Of a DNA stretch of 51,471 nt, positions 42,130 to 50,374 are shown in pieces (the first letter of the stretch is position 1; every line of letters starts with the position of its first letter). Source of the stretch: BQJD01 sp964350265 (GTDB taxonomy: Bacteria > Pseudomonadota > Gammaproteobacteria > Arenicellales > CAJQKF01); the NCBI GenBank assembly GCA_964350265.1, contig CAYGJZ010000023.1, positions 1-51,471 of the forward strand. Reading direction: 5' to 3'. The translations under genes and the position numbers were made by a program. The notes beneath the pieces are model-generated. The model saw only the letters and a program-made list of their open reading frames with translations. It made no database searches and was not told the DNA's origin.

Positions 42130-42636
42130 GTGAAGCCCCATCGCGACGCCCGCCGACCGGACGCCGACTTCGACCTGTCCGACTTCGACCACCGCGGGCA
42201 CCGACGCACGCCGCGCCTGTTGCTGGTGGTGCTGGCCTTCCTCTGCCGCTATCCGGTGATCCTCGCCCTGGAGGCCTTCAGTTCCTTCATGCTCGGCCGG
42301 CGCGGCATGCGCTTCGACGCCCTTGCGCTGCCACCGCTGGAGGCCCTGGCGGCGGGTCTGCCGGCGGTGGTCCTGCTGGCACTGGTGTTGCTCGGCGAGA
42401 AGGCGCGGGCGGCCGCCTGGCGCGCCGTGCTGGGTCACGGCCGCGCCATCGCCATCGCCACCTGCCTGGCGCAGTGGCTGGTGCTGGCACGCATCTTCCT
42501 GGCCGGCGACGCCTCGCCGAACCTGCTGGTGATCGAGACCGTGCTGGTGGGCTACGCGCTGGTCTACCTGGTGCGCTCACCGAAGGCGGCGCGCTACTTC
42601 CGCCTGCGTGGCCGCGCCCACGCGAAGGAAGCCTGA
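42130..42636 (+). CDS. Small membrane protein, DUF2919-like
   Basis: A 168-residue protein with an acidic N-terminal tail (residues 10-20, DADFDLSDFDH) and about four membrane helices (about 28-46, 66-88, 100-118 and 128-148). The pattern of a short D-F-D-x-x-G tail followed by a first helix ending in LAFLCRYPVI fits DUF2919 (YfeZ-like), a family without a known function; the assignment is tentative. The GTG at 42130 is chosen because the acidic tail begins there and GGGGCAGG lies in front. Convergent with ndh, 20 bases apart. Confidence 0.6.
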   Translation: MKPHRDARRPDADFDLSDFDHRGHRRTPRLLLVVLAFLCRYPVILALEAFSSFMLGRRGMRFDALALPPLEALAAGLPAVVLLALVLLGEKARAAAWRAVLGHGRAIAIATCLAQWLVLARIFLAGDASPNLLVIETVLVGYALVYLVRSPKAARYFRLRGRAHAKEA

Positions 42637-42656
42637 CCACCGCGGCCGGGCCCGGC

Positions 42657-43982
42657 TCAGTGCAGCTTGATGCGCGGATGCACCGCGCGACGAAAGGCGT
42701 TGGCGACGGTGAGAAAGGCAACCCGGGAGACGCCGAACAACGCCACCTGGTGCATCTTGTACAACGACAGGTAGAACAGCCGGGCAATGACGCCTTCGAC
42801 GTTGACCTTGCCAAACAGGTTGCCCATCAGGCTGCCCACGGTGCTGTACCGCCCCAGCGACACCAGCGAACCGTAGTCGCTGTAGACGAAGCGACGCAAC
42901 GGCTTGCCGGAGAGCTGGCCGACCAGGCTCCGTGCCAGGCAACTGGCCTGCTGGTGGGCACTCTGCGCGCGCGGCGGCACGTTGCCCTCGTGGCCGGGCC
43001 AGGGACAGGCGGCGCAGTCGCCGATGGCGAAGATGCGCGGGTCGGCGGCGGTCTGCAGGGTATCGGTGACCAGCAGCTGGTGGAGGCGATTGCTGGCCAG
43101 GCCGTCGAGATCGGCGAGGAAGGCCGGTGCGCGAATGCCCGCCGCCCACACGCGGATGCCGGCGGCGACGTAGTCGCCGTCGTTGGTATGGATGCCGCTG
43201 GCGTCCACCGCCGTGACCTGCCGACCGGTCAGCACGCGCACGCCGAGCTGCTCCAGCTGGTGGGTGGTGGCCGCCGACAACCGCTCCGGCAACGCCGGCA
43301 GGATGCGCGGCGAGGCCTCCAGCAGGCTGATGCGGATGTCGCGCTCGGGCACCACGTCGTCGAGACCGTAGGCCGACAGTCCGCGGGTCACCGCGTGCAG
43401 TTGCGCGGCCAGTTCCACGCCGGTGGCGCCGCCGCCGACGATGGCCACGTGCAACTGCGCCCGCTCGCGCGGCCCGCCCTGGGCATGGGCCTTGAGGTAG
43501 CTGGCCAGCAGGTTGCGCTGGAAGCGCTCGGCCTGGACGGTGGTATCGAGAAACCGGCAGTGCTCGGCAACGCCGGGCACGCCGAAGTCGTTGCTGACGC
43601 TGCCCACCGCGATCACCAGCGTGTCGTAGCCGATGCGCCGCTCGGGCACGATTTCCTCGCCGTCGCCGTCCAGCGTGGCGGCGATGGTGATGGTGCGGGC
43701 ATCGCGGTCGAGACCGCACATGCGGCCGAGCCGGAAACGGAAGCCGCTGCTGTGCGCCTGGGCCAGGTATTCCAGCTCGTCCTCGTGCACGTCCAGCGTG
43801 CCCGCCGCCACCTCGTGCAGCAACGGCTTCCACATGTGCGTCCAGGTCTCGTCGACCAGGGTGACGCTGGCGCGGCCGCGGCGGCCGAGACGGCGCCCGA
43901 GCCGGGTCACCAGCTCCAGCCCGCCGGCACCGCCGCCGACCACCACGATGCGATGCCGCTCCGTCGATTGGTTGATGTCCAT
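42657..43982 (-). CDS. ndh: Type II NADH dehydrogenase (NDH-2)
   Basis: A 441-residue flavoprotein passing electrons from NADH to quinone without pumping protons. FAD motif: RIVVVGGGAGGLELVTRLG; NADH motif: HVAIVGGGATGVELAAQL; C-terminal FAD contact: DPRIFAIGDCAACPWPGHEGNVPPRAQSAHQQ (in parts IFAIGDCAACPW and PPRAQSAHQQA). The C-terminal amphipathic region (about 395-435, RLFYLSLYKMHQVALFG) anchors it to the membrane. It lies 40 bases after phaB on the same strand. Pairing an NADH sink with PHB genes may reflect redox balancing; that is inference. Confidence 0.95.
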   Translation of the reverse strand: MDINQSTERHRIVVVGGGAGGLELVTRLGRRLGRRGRASVTLVDETWTHMWKPLLHEVAAGTLDVHEDELEYLAQAHSSGFRFRLGRMCGLDRDARTITIAATLDGDGEEIVPERRIGYDTLVIAVGSVSNDFGVPGVAEHCRFLDTTVQAERFQRNLLASYLKAHAQGGPRERAQLHVAIVGGGATGVELAAQLHAVTRGLSAYGLDDVVPERDIRISLLEASPRILPALPERLSAATTHQLEQLGVRVLTGRQVTAVDASGIHTNDGDYVAAGIRVWAAGIRAPAFLADLDGLASNRLHQLLVTDTLQTAADPRIFAIGDCAACPWPGHEGNVPPRAQSAHQQASCLARSLVGQLSGKPLRRFVYSDYGSLVSLGRYSTVGSLMGNLFGKVNVEGVIARLFYLSLYKMHQVALFGVSRVAFLTVANAFRRAVHPRIKLH

Positions 43983-44022
43983 ATGGTTCGCTCCGGGTTG
44001 TCGCGGGCGGTGCCCGCGGCGG

Positions 44023-44754
44023 CTAGTACATGTGCTGGCCGCCGTTGATGGAAATGGTTGAACCGGTGATGAAGCTGGCCTGCTCGTCGACCAGGTACAT
44101 CACCGCGTGGGCGATGTCCTCGGCCCGCCCGAGCCGTCCCACCGGAATGGTGGCGATGATCTTCTCGAGCACGTTCTCCGGCACCGCCCGCACCATGTCG
44201 GTCTCGACGTAGCCGGGTGCCACCGCGTTGACGGTGATGCCCTTGGCGGCATTCTCCTTGGCCAGCGCCTTGGTGAAGCCGTGGATGCCGGACTTGGCGG
44301 CGGCATAGTTGACCTGGCCGTACTGGCCGGCCTGGCCGTTGACCGAGCCGATGTTGACGATGCGGCCGTAGCCGCGCGCGCGCATCGGGTCGATCACCGC
44401 GCGGCACATGTTGAAGCACGACGACAGGTTGGTCTGGATGACCGCGTTCCACTGCTCGAAGTCCATCTTGTGCATGGTGCCGTCGCGGGTGATGCCGGCG
44501 TTGTTGACCAGGATGTCCACCGCGCCGAGGTCGGACTCGACCTGCTTCACCGCCGCCGCGCAGGCATCGAAGTCGGCAACGTCGAACTTGTAGGTGGCGA
44601 TGCCGGTGCGCTCGGAAAAGCGCGCCGCGGCTTCGTCGTTGCCGGCATAGGTGGCGGCGACGCGGTGCCCGGCATTGGCCAGGGCCATGGAAATGGCCTC
44701 GCCGATGCCGCGGGTGCCGCCGGTGACGATGGCGACGCGTTGGGTGTTGCTCAT
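44023..44754 (-). CDS. phaB: Acetoacetyl-CoA reductase PhaB
   Basis: A 243-residue short-chain dehydrogenase reducing acetoacetyl-CoA to (R)-3-hydroxybutyryl-CoA with NADPH. TGGTRGIGEAIS is the cofactor motif; NNAGITRD, the Ser of NIGSVNGQAGQYGQVNYAAAK (in parts NIGSVNGQAGQYG and YAAAKSG) and the Y-x3-K catalytic pair are present. The QAGQYGQVNY and GGQHMY C-terminus are typical of PhaB. AGGAGAGAG precedes the ATG. It follows phaA by 67 bases. No phaC synthase is in the window, so PHB or a hydroxybutyrate-derived product is likely but not shown. Confidence 0.94.
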   Translation of the reverse strand: MSNTQRVAIVTGGTRGIGEAISMALANAGHRVAATYAGNDEAAARFSERTGIATYKFDVADFDACAAAVKQVESDLGAVDILVNNAGITRDGTMHKMDFEQWNAVIQTNLSSCFNMCRAVIDPMRARGYGRIVNIGSVNGQAGQYGQVNYAAAKSGIHGFTKALAKENAAKGITVNAVAPGYVETDMVRAVPENVLEKIIATIPVGRLGRAEDIAHAVMYLVDEQASFITGSTISINGGQHMY

Positions 44755-44821
44755 ACGCTCTCTCCTTCTCCAGTGATCTGGCCGTTGGCCTGTTTGTGCA
44801 ACTGCTTGGTGTTTCCTGTAT

Positions 44822-46012
44822 TCAGTCTCCGGACCGTTCCACCGCCAGCGCCACGCCCTGCCCGCCGCCGATGCACAGCGTGGCCAGGCCACGACGGGCC
44901 TGGCGACGTTTCATCTCGTGCAGCAACGTGACCAGCACCCGGCAGCCGGATGCGCCGATCGGGTGGCCGAGGGCAATGGCACCGCCGTTGACGTTGAGTC
45001 GTTCGCTGTCGAAGCCGAGCTCGGCGGCCACCGACAGCGACTGCGCGGCGAAGGCCTCGTTGGACTCCACCAGGTCGAGCTCGGCCACCGTCCAGCCGGC
45101 CTTGTCCAGGCAACGACGCGAGGCCGGGATGGGTCCGGTTCCCATGATCGCCGGATCGACGCCGGCACTGGCATAGGCGCTGATGGTGGCCAGCGGTTCC
45201 AGGCCCAGGGCGCTGGCCTTCGCCGCGCTCATCACCAGCACCGCGGCGGCGCCGTCGTTGATGCCCGATGCATTGCCCGCGGTCACCGTGCCGTCGGTGG
45301 AGAAGGCCGGGCGCAGCCGGGCCAGGCCCTCGGCGGTGGTGCCGGCGCGGGGAAACTCGTCGCGGTCGAAGATCACCGGGTCGCCCTTGCGCTGCGGCAC
45401 GGCCACCGGAACGATCTCGTCGTCAAAGCGCCCGGCGGCCTGGGCGGCGGCGGTCTTCGCCTGGGAGTCGGCGGCGAAGGCATCCTGGGCGGCACGGTCG
45501 AGGTGGTAGCGGGTGGCGATGTTCTCGGCGGTGGTGCCCATGTGGTAGTTGTTGAAGGCATCCCACAGGCCATCGACGATCATCGTGTCGAGCAGCTTCC
45601 AGTCGCCCATCTTCTGGCCGCCCCGCGACTTCGGCAGCACGTGCGGGGCGGCGCTCATGTTTTCCTGGCCGCCGGCGATGATCACCTCGGCATCGCCGCA
45701 GCGAATCGCCTGCGCCGCCAGCGACACCGCCTTCAGGCCGCTGCCGCAGACCTTGTTGATGGTCATCGACGGCACCTCCTTGGGCAGACCGGCGGCCATC
45801 GCCGCCTGCCGGGCCGGGTTCTGGCCGCTGCCGGCGGTAAGCACCTGGCCGAGGATGACCTCGTCGATCTCCTCGCCGCGCAGGCCGTTTCGTTCCAGCA
45901 GGGCCTTGATCACCCGTGCGCCGAGTTCGTGGGCCGGGATGGCGGCGAGGCTGCCGCCGAAGGCGCCGATGGCGGTGCGCGCCGCGTCGACAATGACGAC
46001 ATCGTTGTTCAT
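44822..46012 (-). CDS. phaA: Acetyl-CoA C-acetyltransferase PhaA
   Basis: A 396-residue thiolase condensing two acetyl-CoA to acetoacetyl-CoA. The acylated Cys89 is in NKVCGSGLKAV; GGQENMSAAPHVL, the His of NGGAIALGHPIGASG and the second catalytic Cys in LCIGGGQG complete the site. The length and the biosynthetic-type sequence match PhaA/AtoB. It is the first gene of phaA-phaB on the minus strand. lipA lies 54 bases upstream in the same direction, so read-through from the PDH cluster is possible and would link acetyl-CoA production to its storage. Confidence 0.95.
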   Translation of the reverse strand: MNNDVVIVDAARTAIGAFGGSLAAIPAHELGARVIKALLERNGLRGEEIDEVILGQVLTAGSGQNPARQAAMAAGLPKEVPSMTINKVCGSGLKAVSLAAQAIRCGDAEVIIAGGQENMSAAPHVLPKSRGGQKMGDWKLLDTMIVDGLWDAFNNYHMGTTAENIATRYHLDRAAQDAFAADSQAKTAAAQAAGRFDDEIVPVAVPQRKGDPVIFDRDEFPRAGTTAEGLARLRPAFSTDGTVTAGNASGINDGAAAVLVMSAAKASALGLEPLATISAYASAGVDPAIMGTGPIPASRRCLDKAGWTVAELDLVESNEAFAAQSLSVAAELGFDSERLNVNGGAIALGHPIGASGCRVLVTLLHEMKRRQARRGLATLCIGGGQGVALAVERSGD

Positions 46013-46066
46013 GCTTGCATGCTCCGGGTGGTGGTACGGGGCCAGCGGCGGATTCGCCGTGCGTTG

Positions 46067-47044
46067 TCAGGGCGTCACGTCGATACCGTCGGCCTGCAGG
46101 TCGGCGTGGTAGGACGAGCGCACGAAGGGTCCGCTGGCGACATGGGTGAAGCCGAGGGAGGCGCCGACCACCTTGAACTCCTCGAACTCGTCCGGCGTCA
46201 CGTAGCGATCCACCGGCAGGTGATGGCGGCTCGGCTGCAGGTACTGGCCGATGGTCAGCATGTCGCAGTCATGGGCACGCAGGTCCTTCATCACCTCGAC
46301 GATTTCCTCGTTGCTCTCGCCAAGGCCCACCATCAGGCCGGACTTGGTGCGCACGTCGCCGTGACGGGCCTTGAAGCGCTGGATCAACTTGAGCGACCAG
46401 GCATAGTCCGAACCGGGACGCGCCTCGCGGTACAGCCGCGGCACGGTCTCGAGGTTGTGGTTGAACACCTCCGGCACGGACTCGCCGAGCACTTCAAGGG
46501 CGGTGTCCATGCGCCCGCGGAAGTCCGGCACCAGGATCTCCACGCGGATGCCGGGGCTGGCGCGACGCACGGCGTCGATGCAGTCGACGAAGTGGCGGGC
46601 ACCGCCGTCCTTCAGGTCGTCGCGGTCCACCGAGGTGATGACCACGTACTTCAGGCCCATGGCCCTGACCGTCTGCGCCAGGTTCTCCGGTTCCGCCGGG
46701 TCCGGCGGCAGCGGACGGCCATGGGCCACCTCGCAGAACGGGCAGCGGCGGGTGCACACGTCGCCGAGGATCATGAACGTGGCGGTGCCCTTGCCGAAGC
46801 ACTCGGGCAGGTTCGGGCAGGCCGCCTCCTCGCACACCGTGTGCAGGCGGGCACCGCGCAGCAATGCCTTGACCTTCTCGCCCTGGGACTCGCTCGGCAG
46901 GCGGATCTTCAGCCACGGCGGCTTCTTCAGGCGCGGTGCATCGCTGCGCACCTTGATCGGAATGCGCGAGAGCTTGTCCTCGCCACGCAGTTTCTTGCCC
47001 GGCACCGGCTTCGCGCGCGCGGTCCTGGCCGTGGGGTCCGTCAT
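46067..47044 (-). CDS. lipA: Lipoyl synthase LipA
   Basis: A 325-residue radical-SAM enzyme inserting two sulfurs into protein-bound octanoate. The auxiliary cluster is held by CEEAACPNLPEC; the radical-SAM cluster by CTRRCPFC. The FMILGDVCTRRCPFCEVAHG region, TSVDRDDLKDGGA and HNLETVPRLYREARPGSDY (in parts) are family blocks, and the C-terminal SSYHAD supplies the essential Ser. The ATG overlaps the lpdA stop (ATGA), so it is translationally coupled to the E3 subunit, which itself carries two lipoyl domains. lipB is not in the window. Confidence 0.98.
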   Translation of the reverse strand: MTDPTARTARAKPVPGKKLRGEDKLSRIPIKVRSDAPRLKKPPWLKIRLPSESQGEKVKALLRGARLHTVCEEAACPNLPECFGKGTATFMILGDVCTRRCPFCEVAHGRPLPPDPAEPENLAQTVRAMGLKYVVITSVDRDDLKDGGARHFVDCIDAVRRASPGIRVEILVPDFRGRMDTALEVLGESVPEVFNHNLETVPRLYREARPGSDYAWSLKLIQRFKARHGDVRTKSGLMVGLGESNEEIVEVMKDLRAHDCDMLTIGQYLQPSRHHLPVDRYVTPDEFEEFKVVGASLGFTHVASGPFVRSSYHADLQADGIDVTP

Positions 47045-49071
47045 CGTTTCTCCGCTTTCGATTTGGGCATGTACAGGTCCGTTATCGTACCTTCAAACGC
47101 CTCGGCGGCCATCGCCACGGTTTCCGAGAGCGTTGGATGTGGATGGATTGTCAGCCCGATATCGGCTGCATCGCAACCCGTCTCGATGGCCAGCGCCATT
47201 TCCGCCACCAGTTCGCCGGCGTTCGGCCCGACCATGCCGGCACCGAGCAGCCGTCCACCGGGACGCTCGAAGACGAGCCGGGTGAGGCCCTCGTCGCGAC
47301 CCAGCGACAGCGCCCGGCCACTGGCCGCCCAGGGGAAGGCGCCGATGCCGTGGTCGATGCCCCGTTCACGGCACTCGGCCTCGGTGAGACCGACCCAGGC
47401 GACCTCCGGATCGGTGTAGGCGACCTGCGGGATGACCTTGGCATCGAAGCATGACGGTAACCCGGCGGCCACTTCCGCCGCCACCTTGCCCTCGTGCACC
47501 GCCTTGTGCGCCAGCATCGGCTGGCCGACCACGTCGCCGATGGCGAAGATGTGCCCGACGTTGGTGCGCTGGCAGCGGTCCACCGGGATGAAGCCATGTC
47601 CGTCCACCACCACGCCGGCACGCCCGGCGTCGATGTCGCCGCCGTTGGGACGACGACCCACCGCCACCAGGATGCGGTCGAAGGCGGCTGGCTCGTTCCT
47701 GCCCTGGAAGTGCACCAGGAGCGCGTCGTCGCGGGGCTCCACGGCGCGCACCCGGGTACCCAGCCAGATGCCCTCGTAGCGGGCGGCCAGTCGCCTGTGC
47801 AGCGGCCGCACCAGCGCGGCGTCGGCGCCGGCGATGAGACCCTCGCCCATTTCCACCACCGTCACCCGGGCGCCGAGGGCGTGGTAGACGGTGGCCATCT
47901 CCAGCCCGATGATGCCGCCGCCGATGACCAGGAGGCGCTGCGGCACCGTGGACAGCGCCAGCGCCCCGGTGGAATCGATGATGCGCGGGTCCTCCGGCAG
48001 GAAGGGCAGCTTCACCGCGCTCGAGCCGGTGGCGATGATGCACTGGCCGAAGGACACCACGGTGCGCGCACCGTCGCCGCCGTCCACCTCCAGGTGATGC
48101 GGGTCGAGGAAGCGGCCCGTGCCGCGCAGTACCTGCACCCGGCGCTGCCGGGCGAGGCCGGCGAGGCCGCCGGTGAGTCGCTCGACGACGCCGTCCTTCC
48201 AGTCGCGCAGGGCATCGATGTCGATCTCCCGGGCACCGAAGCGGATGCCGTGGGCGGCGAAGCTGTCGGCCTCGTCGATGACCCGGGCCGCGTGCAGCAA
48301 TGCCTTGGAGGGAATGCAGCCGACGTTCAGGCAGACGCCGCCGAGACGCTGGTGACGCTCCACCAGCACCACCCGGCGGCCGAGGTCGGCGGCGCGGAAG
48401 GCGGCGGTGTAGCCGCCCGGGCCGCCGCCGAGCACCAGCACCTCGGCCTCGATATCCACCGCGCCGCCATAGCCGTCGGCGTCGGCCAGCGGCCGCGCCG
48501 GGGCCCGCTCCAGCCGAAGCATGGCAATGCGGTCACCGGCGGAGACCTTGTCGCCCACCGCCACCGACATCGCGGCGATGACCCCGGCAGCGGGCGCGGG
48601 CACGTCCATCGACGCCTTGTCGCTTTCCAGCGTCACCAGGGCATCGTCCGCCGCCACCGTGTCGCCGGGCGCCACCAGCACCTCGATCACGTCCACCGCC
48701 GCGAAGTCGCCGATGTCCGGCACCGTGACATCGAGCAGGGCAGCGCCGCCATAGCCGCCGCCCGCGTCGGCGGGGGCCGCCGACGACGACGCGCTCTGCT
48801 GCACCACCGGCCGCGAGTCGCGATCCGCCACCAGCATTTCGGCGGCGTCCACGCGGACCACGGCATGGCCCTGGCTGACCTTGTCGCCCACCGCCACCAG
48901 CACCTCGCGCACGGTGCCGGACAGCGGCGAGGGCACGTCCATCGAGGCCTTGTCACTTTCCAGCGTCACCAGCGCCTCGTCCACCTCGATCACCTGGCCG
49001 GGGGCGACCAGGATCTCGATCACTTCGACGTCGGCGAAGTCGCCGATGTCCGGTACCTTGATGTCCTGCAT
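47041..49071 (-). CDS. lpdA: Dihydrolipoamide dehydrogenase with two N-terminal lipoyl domains
   Basis: A 676-residue E3 subunit of pyruvate dehydrogenase. Two lipoyl domains lead: residues 1-75 (acceptor Lys41 in ESDKASMDVP) and about 113-187 (Lys152 in the same motif), joined by an Ala/Ser/Gly linker. The flavoprotein follows from about 208: VLVLGGGPGGYTAAF, the redox disulfide Cys247/Cys252 in GGVCLNVGCIPSKAL, VIGGGIIGLEMA, and the HPHPTLSE catalytic His near the end. E3 with one lipoyl domain is known in beta- and some gammaproteobacteria; two is unusual. E2 here has only one. The stop overlaps lipA. An 8-bp hairpin lies between it and aceF. Confidence 0.96.
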   Translation of the reverse strand: MQDIKVPDIGDFADVEVIEILVAPGQVIEVDEALVTLESDKASMDVPSPLSGTVREVLVAVGDKVSQGHAVVRVDAAEMLVADRDSRPVVQQSASSSAAPADAGGGYGGAALLDVTVPDIGDFAAVDVIEVLVAPGDTVAADDALVTLESDKASMDVPAPAAGVIAAMSVAVGDKVSAGDRIAMLRLERAPARPLADADGYGGAVDIEAEVLVLGGGPGGYTAAFRAADLGRRVVLVERHQRLGGVCLNVGCIPSKALLHAARVIDEADSFAAHGIRFGAREIDIDALRDWKDGVVERLTGGLAGLARQRRVQVLRGTGRFLDPHHLEVDGGDGARTVVSFGQCIIATGSSAVKLPFLPEDPRIIDSTGALALSTVPQRLLVIGGGIIGLEMATVYHALGARVTVVEMGEGLIAGADAALVRPLHRRLAARYEGIWLGTRVRAVEPRDDALLVHFQGRNEPAAFDRILVAVGRRPNGGDIDAGRAGVVVDGHGFIPVDRCQRTNVGHIFAIGDVVGQPMLAHKAVHEGKVAAEVAAGLPSCFDAKVIPQVAYTDPEVAWVGLTEAECRERGIDHGIGAFPWAASGRALSLGRDEGLTRLVFERPGGRLLGAGMVGPNAGELVAEMALAIETGCDAADIGLTIHPHPTLSETVAMAAEAFEGTITDLYMPKSKAEKR

Positions 49072-49096
49072 GGTTCTTTCCGGGAAGAAGGGATTC

Positions 49097-49117
49097 GACG
49101 CGGCGGCTGGCCGCGTC
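49097..49117 (-). other. Intercistronic hairpin between aceF and lpdA
   Basis: A perfect 8-bp stem GACGCGGC/GCCGCGTC with a five-base loop, starting in the aceF stop codon. No U tract follows, so it is not a clean terminator; it may act as a mRNA-stability or processing element that adjusts E3 relative to E1 and E2. Confidence 0.35.
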
Positions 49118-50357
49118 AGGTCAGCAGCAGCCGCACGTCGGCAAGCAGATCGGCCAGGTGGCGGCAGAAGCGCGCCGCCTCGGCGCCGTCGATGACGCGG
49201 TGGTCGTAGGACAGCGACAACGGCTGCACCAGGCGCCAGTCGATGCCGTCGTCGGCGCCGCGGAAGGGCATCTCCCGGGCACGGGTGAGGCCGAGGATGG
49301 CCACCTCCGGGGCGTTGACGATGGGCGTGAAGGCGGTGCCGCCGATGCCGCCGAGACTGGAGATGGTCATCGAGCCGCCGGCCATGTCCTCGGGCTTGAG
49401 CTTCTTCTCCCGCGCCTTCGCGCTGACCGACATCAGCTCGGCACTGAGGGCGAACAGGCCCTTGCGATCGACATCGCGGATCACCGGCACCACCAGCCCG
49501 CCGGGGGTGTCCACGGCGATGCCCAGGTGCACGTACTTCTTCAGCACCAGCGCCTCGCCGCCCTCGTCCAGCGAGGCATTGAAGGTGGGGAAGGCCTTCA
49601 GCGTGGCCGCCAGCGCCTGCATCACGAAGGCCAGCAGGGTCACCCGCACCCCGGCCTGCTCGGCGCGCGGCTTCAGCGACTGGCGGAAGGCCTCCAGCGC
49701 GGTGATGTCGGCCTCGTCCTGGTGGGTGACATGGGGGATCTCCTGCCAGGCCCGGGCAAGGTGCGCGCCGGACAGTCGCTTGATCCGCGACAACGGCATC
49801 CGCTCCACCTCGCCGAAGCGGGAGAAGTCGGCGGCCCCCGGCGACGGCCGCGGTGACGGCGAAGACGTCGCCGGCGCCGCCGGCGAGGCGACGAAGCCGA
49901 GCACGTCCTCGCGGGTGACGCGGCCCTTGCGGCCGCTGCCGGTGACGCGGTTCAGGTCGACGTGCCGCTCGCGGGCCAGTCGGCGCACCGACGGGCTGGC
50001 ATGCACGCGGTCCACCGCCGGCGGCGCGGGCATGGCCGAAGGCGTGGCTGGCGGAGCGGTGGGCGGCGCGGCCTCATCGGTCACCGGGGCGGCGGGTACG
50101 GCCGGCGCATCGCCCGCCGCGGCGTCGTCGAGGACAAGCACCTCGTCGCCGGCCGAGACCTTGTCGCCCACGCCGATGCGCAGTTCGCGCACCGTGCCGG
50201 CCCGCGGCGCGGGGATGTCCATGGAGGCCTTGTCGCTTTCCAGGGTCAGCAACGGGTCGTCCACCGATACCGTGTCGCCGACCGCGACCAGCACCTCGAT
50301 CACCTCGACCTCGGCGAAGTCGCCGATGTCCGGCACCAGGATGGTTTGTTGGCTCAT
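49116..50357 (-). CDS. aceF: Pyruvate dehydrogenase E2, dihydrolipoamide acetyltransferase
   Basis: A 413-residue E2 core. One lipoyl domain (about 1-77, Lys in ESDKASMDIP), an Ala/Pro-rich linker, the E1/E3-binding domain (about 117-155, ASPSVRRLARE and GSGRKGRVTREDV), a second linker, and the acetyltransferase (about 180-413) with the catalytic SYDHRVIDG His and Asp. Enterobacterial E2 has three lipoyl domains; here the count is one, with two more on E3. The ATG at 50355-50357 follows GAGGA, 17 bases after aceE. It forms the multimeric core of the complex with aceE and lpdA. Confidence 0.97.
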   Translation of the reverse strand: MSQQTILVPDIGDFAEVEVIEVLVAVGDTVSVDDPLLTLESDKASMDIPAPRAGTVRELRIGVGDKVSAGDEVLVLDDAAAGDAPAVPAAPVTDEAAPPTAPPATPSAMPAPPAVDRVHASPSVRRLARERHVDLNRVTGSGRKGRVTREDVLGFVASPAAPATSSPSPRPSPGAADFSRFGEVERMPLSRIKRLSGAHLARAWQEIPHVTHQDEADITALEAFRQSLKPRAEQAGVRVTLLAFVMQALAATLKAFPTFNASLDEGGEALVLKKYVHLGIAVDTPGGLVVPVIRDVDRKGLFALSAELMSVSAKAREKKLKPEDMAGGSMTISSLGGIGGTAFTPIVNAPEVAILGLTRAREMPFRGADDGIDWRLVQPLSLSYDHRVIDGAEAARFCRHLADLLADVRLLLT

Positions 50358-50374
50358 GGCAGTGGTCCTCGCCG

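Noticed and set aside
39001..42438. A single open frame of over 1100 codons on the minus strand
   Set aside because: It runs through several genes; only the part from 40194 down is the aminotransferase. In GC-rich DNA stop codons are rare in shadow frames.
44002..44018. 7-bp hairpin between phaB and ndh
   Set aside because: No U tract; common by chance at this GC content.
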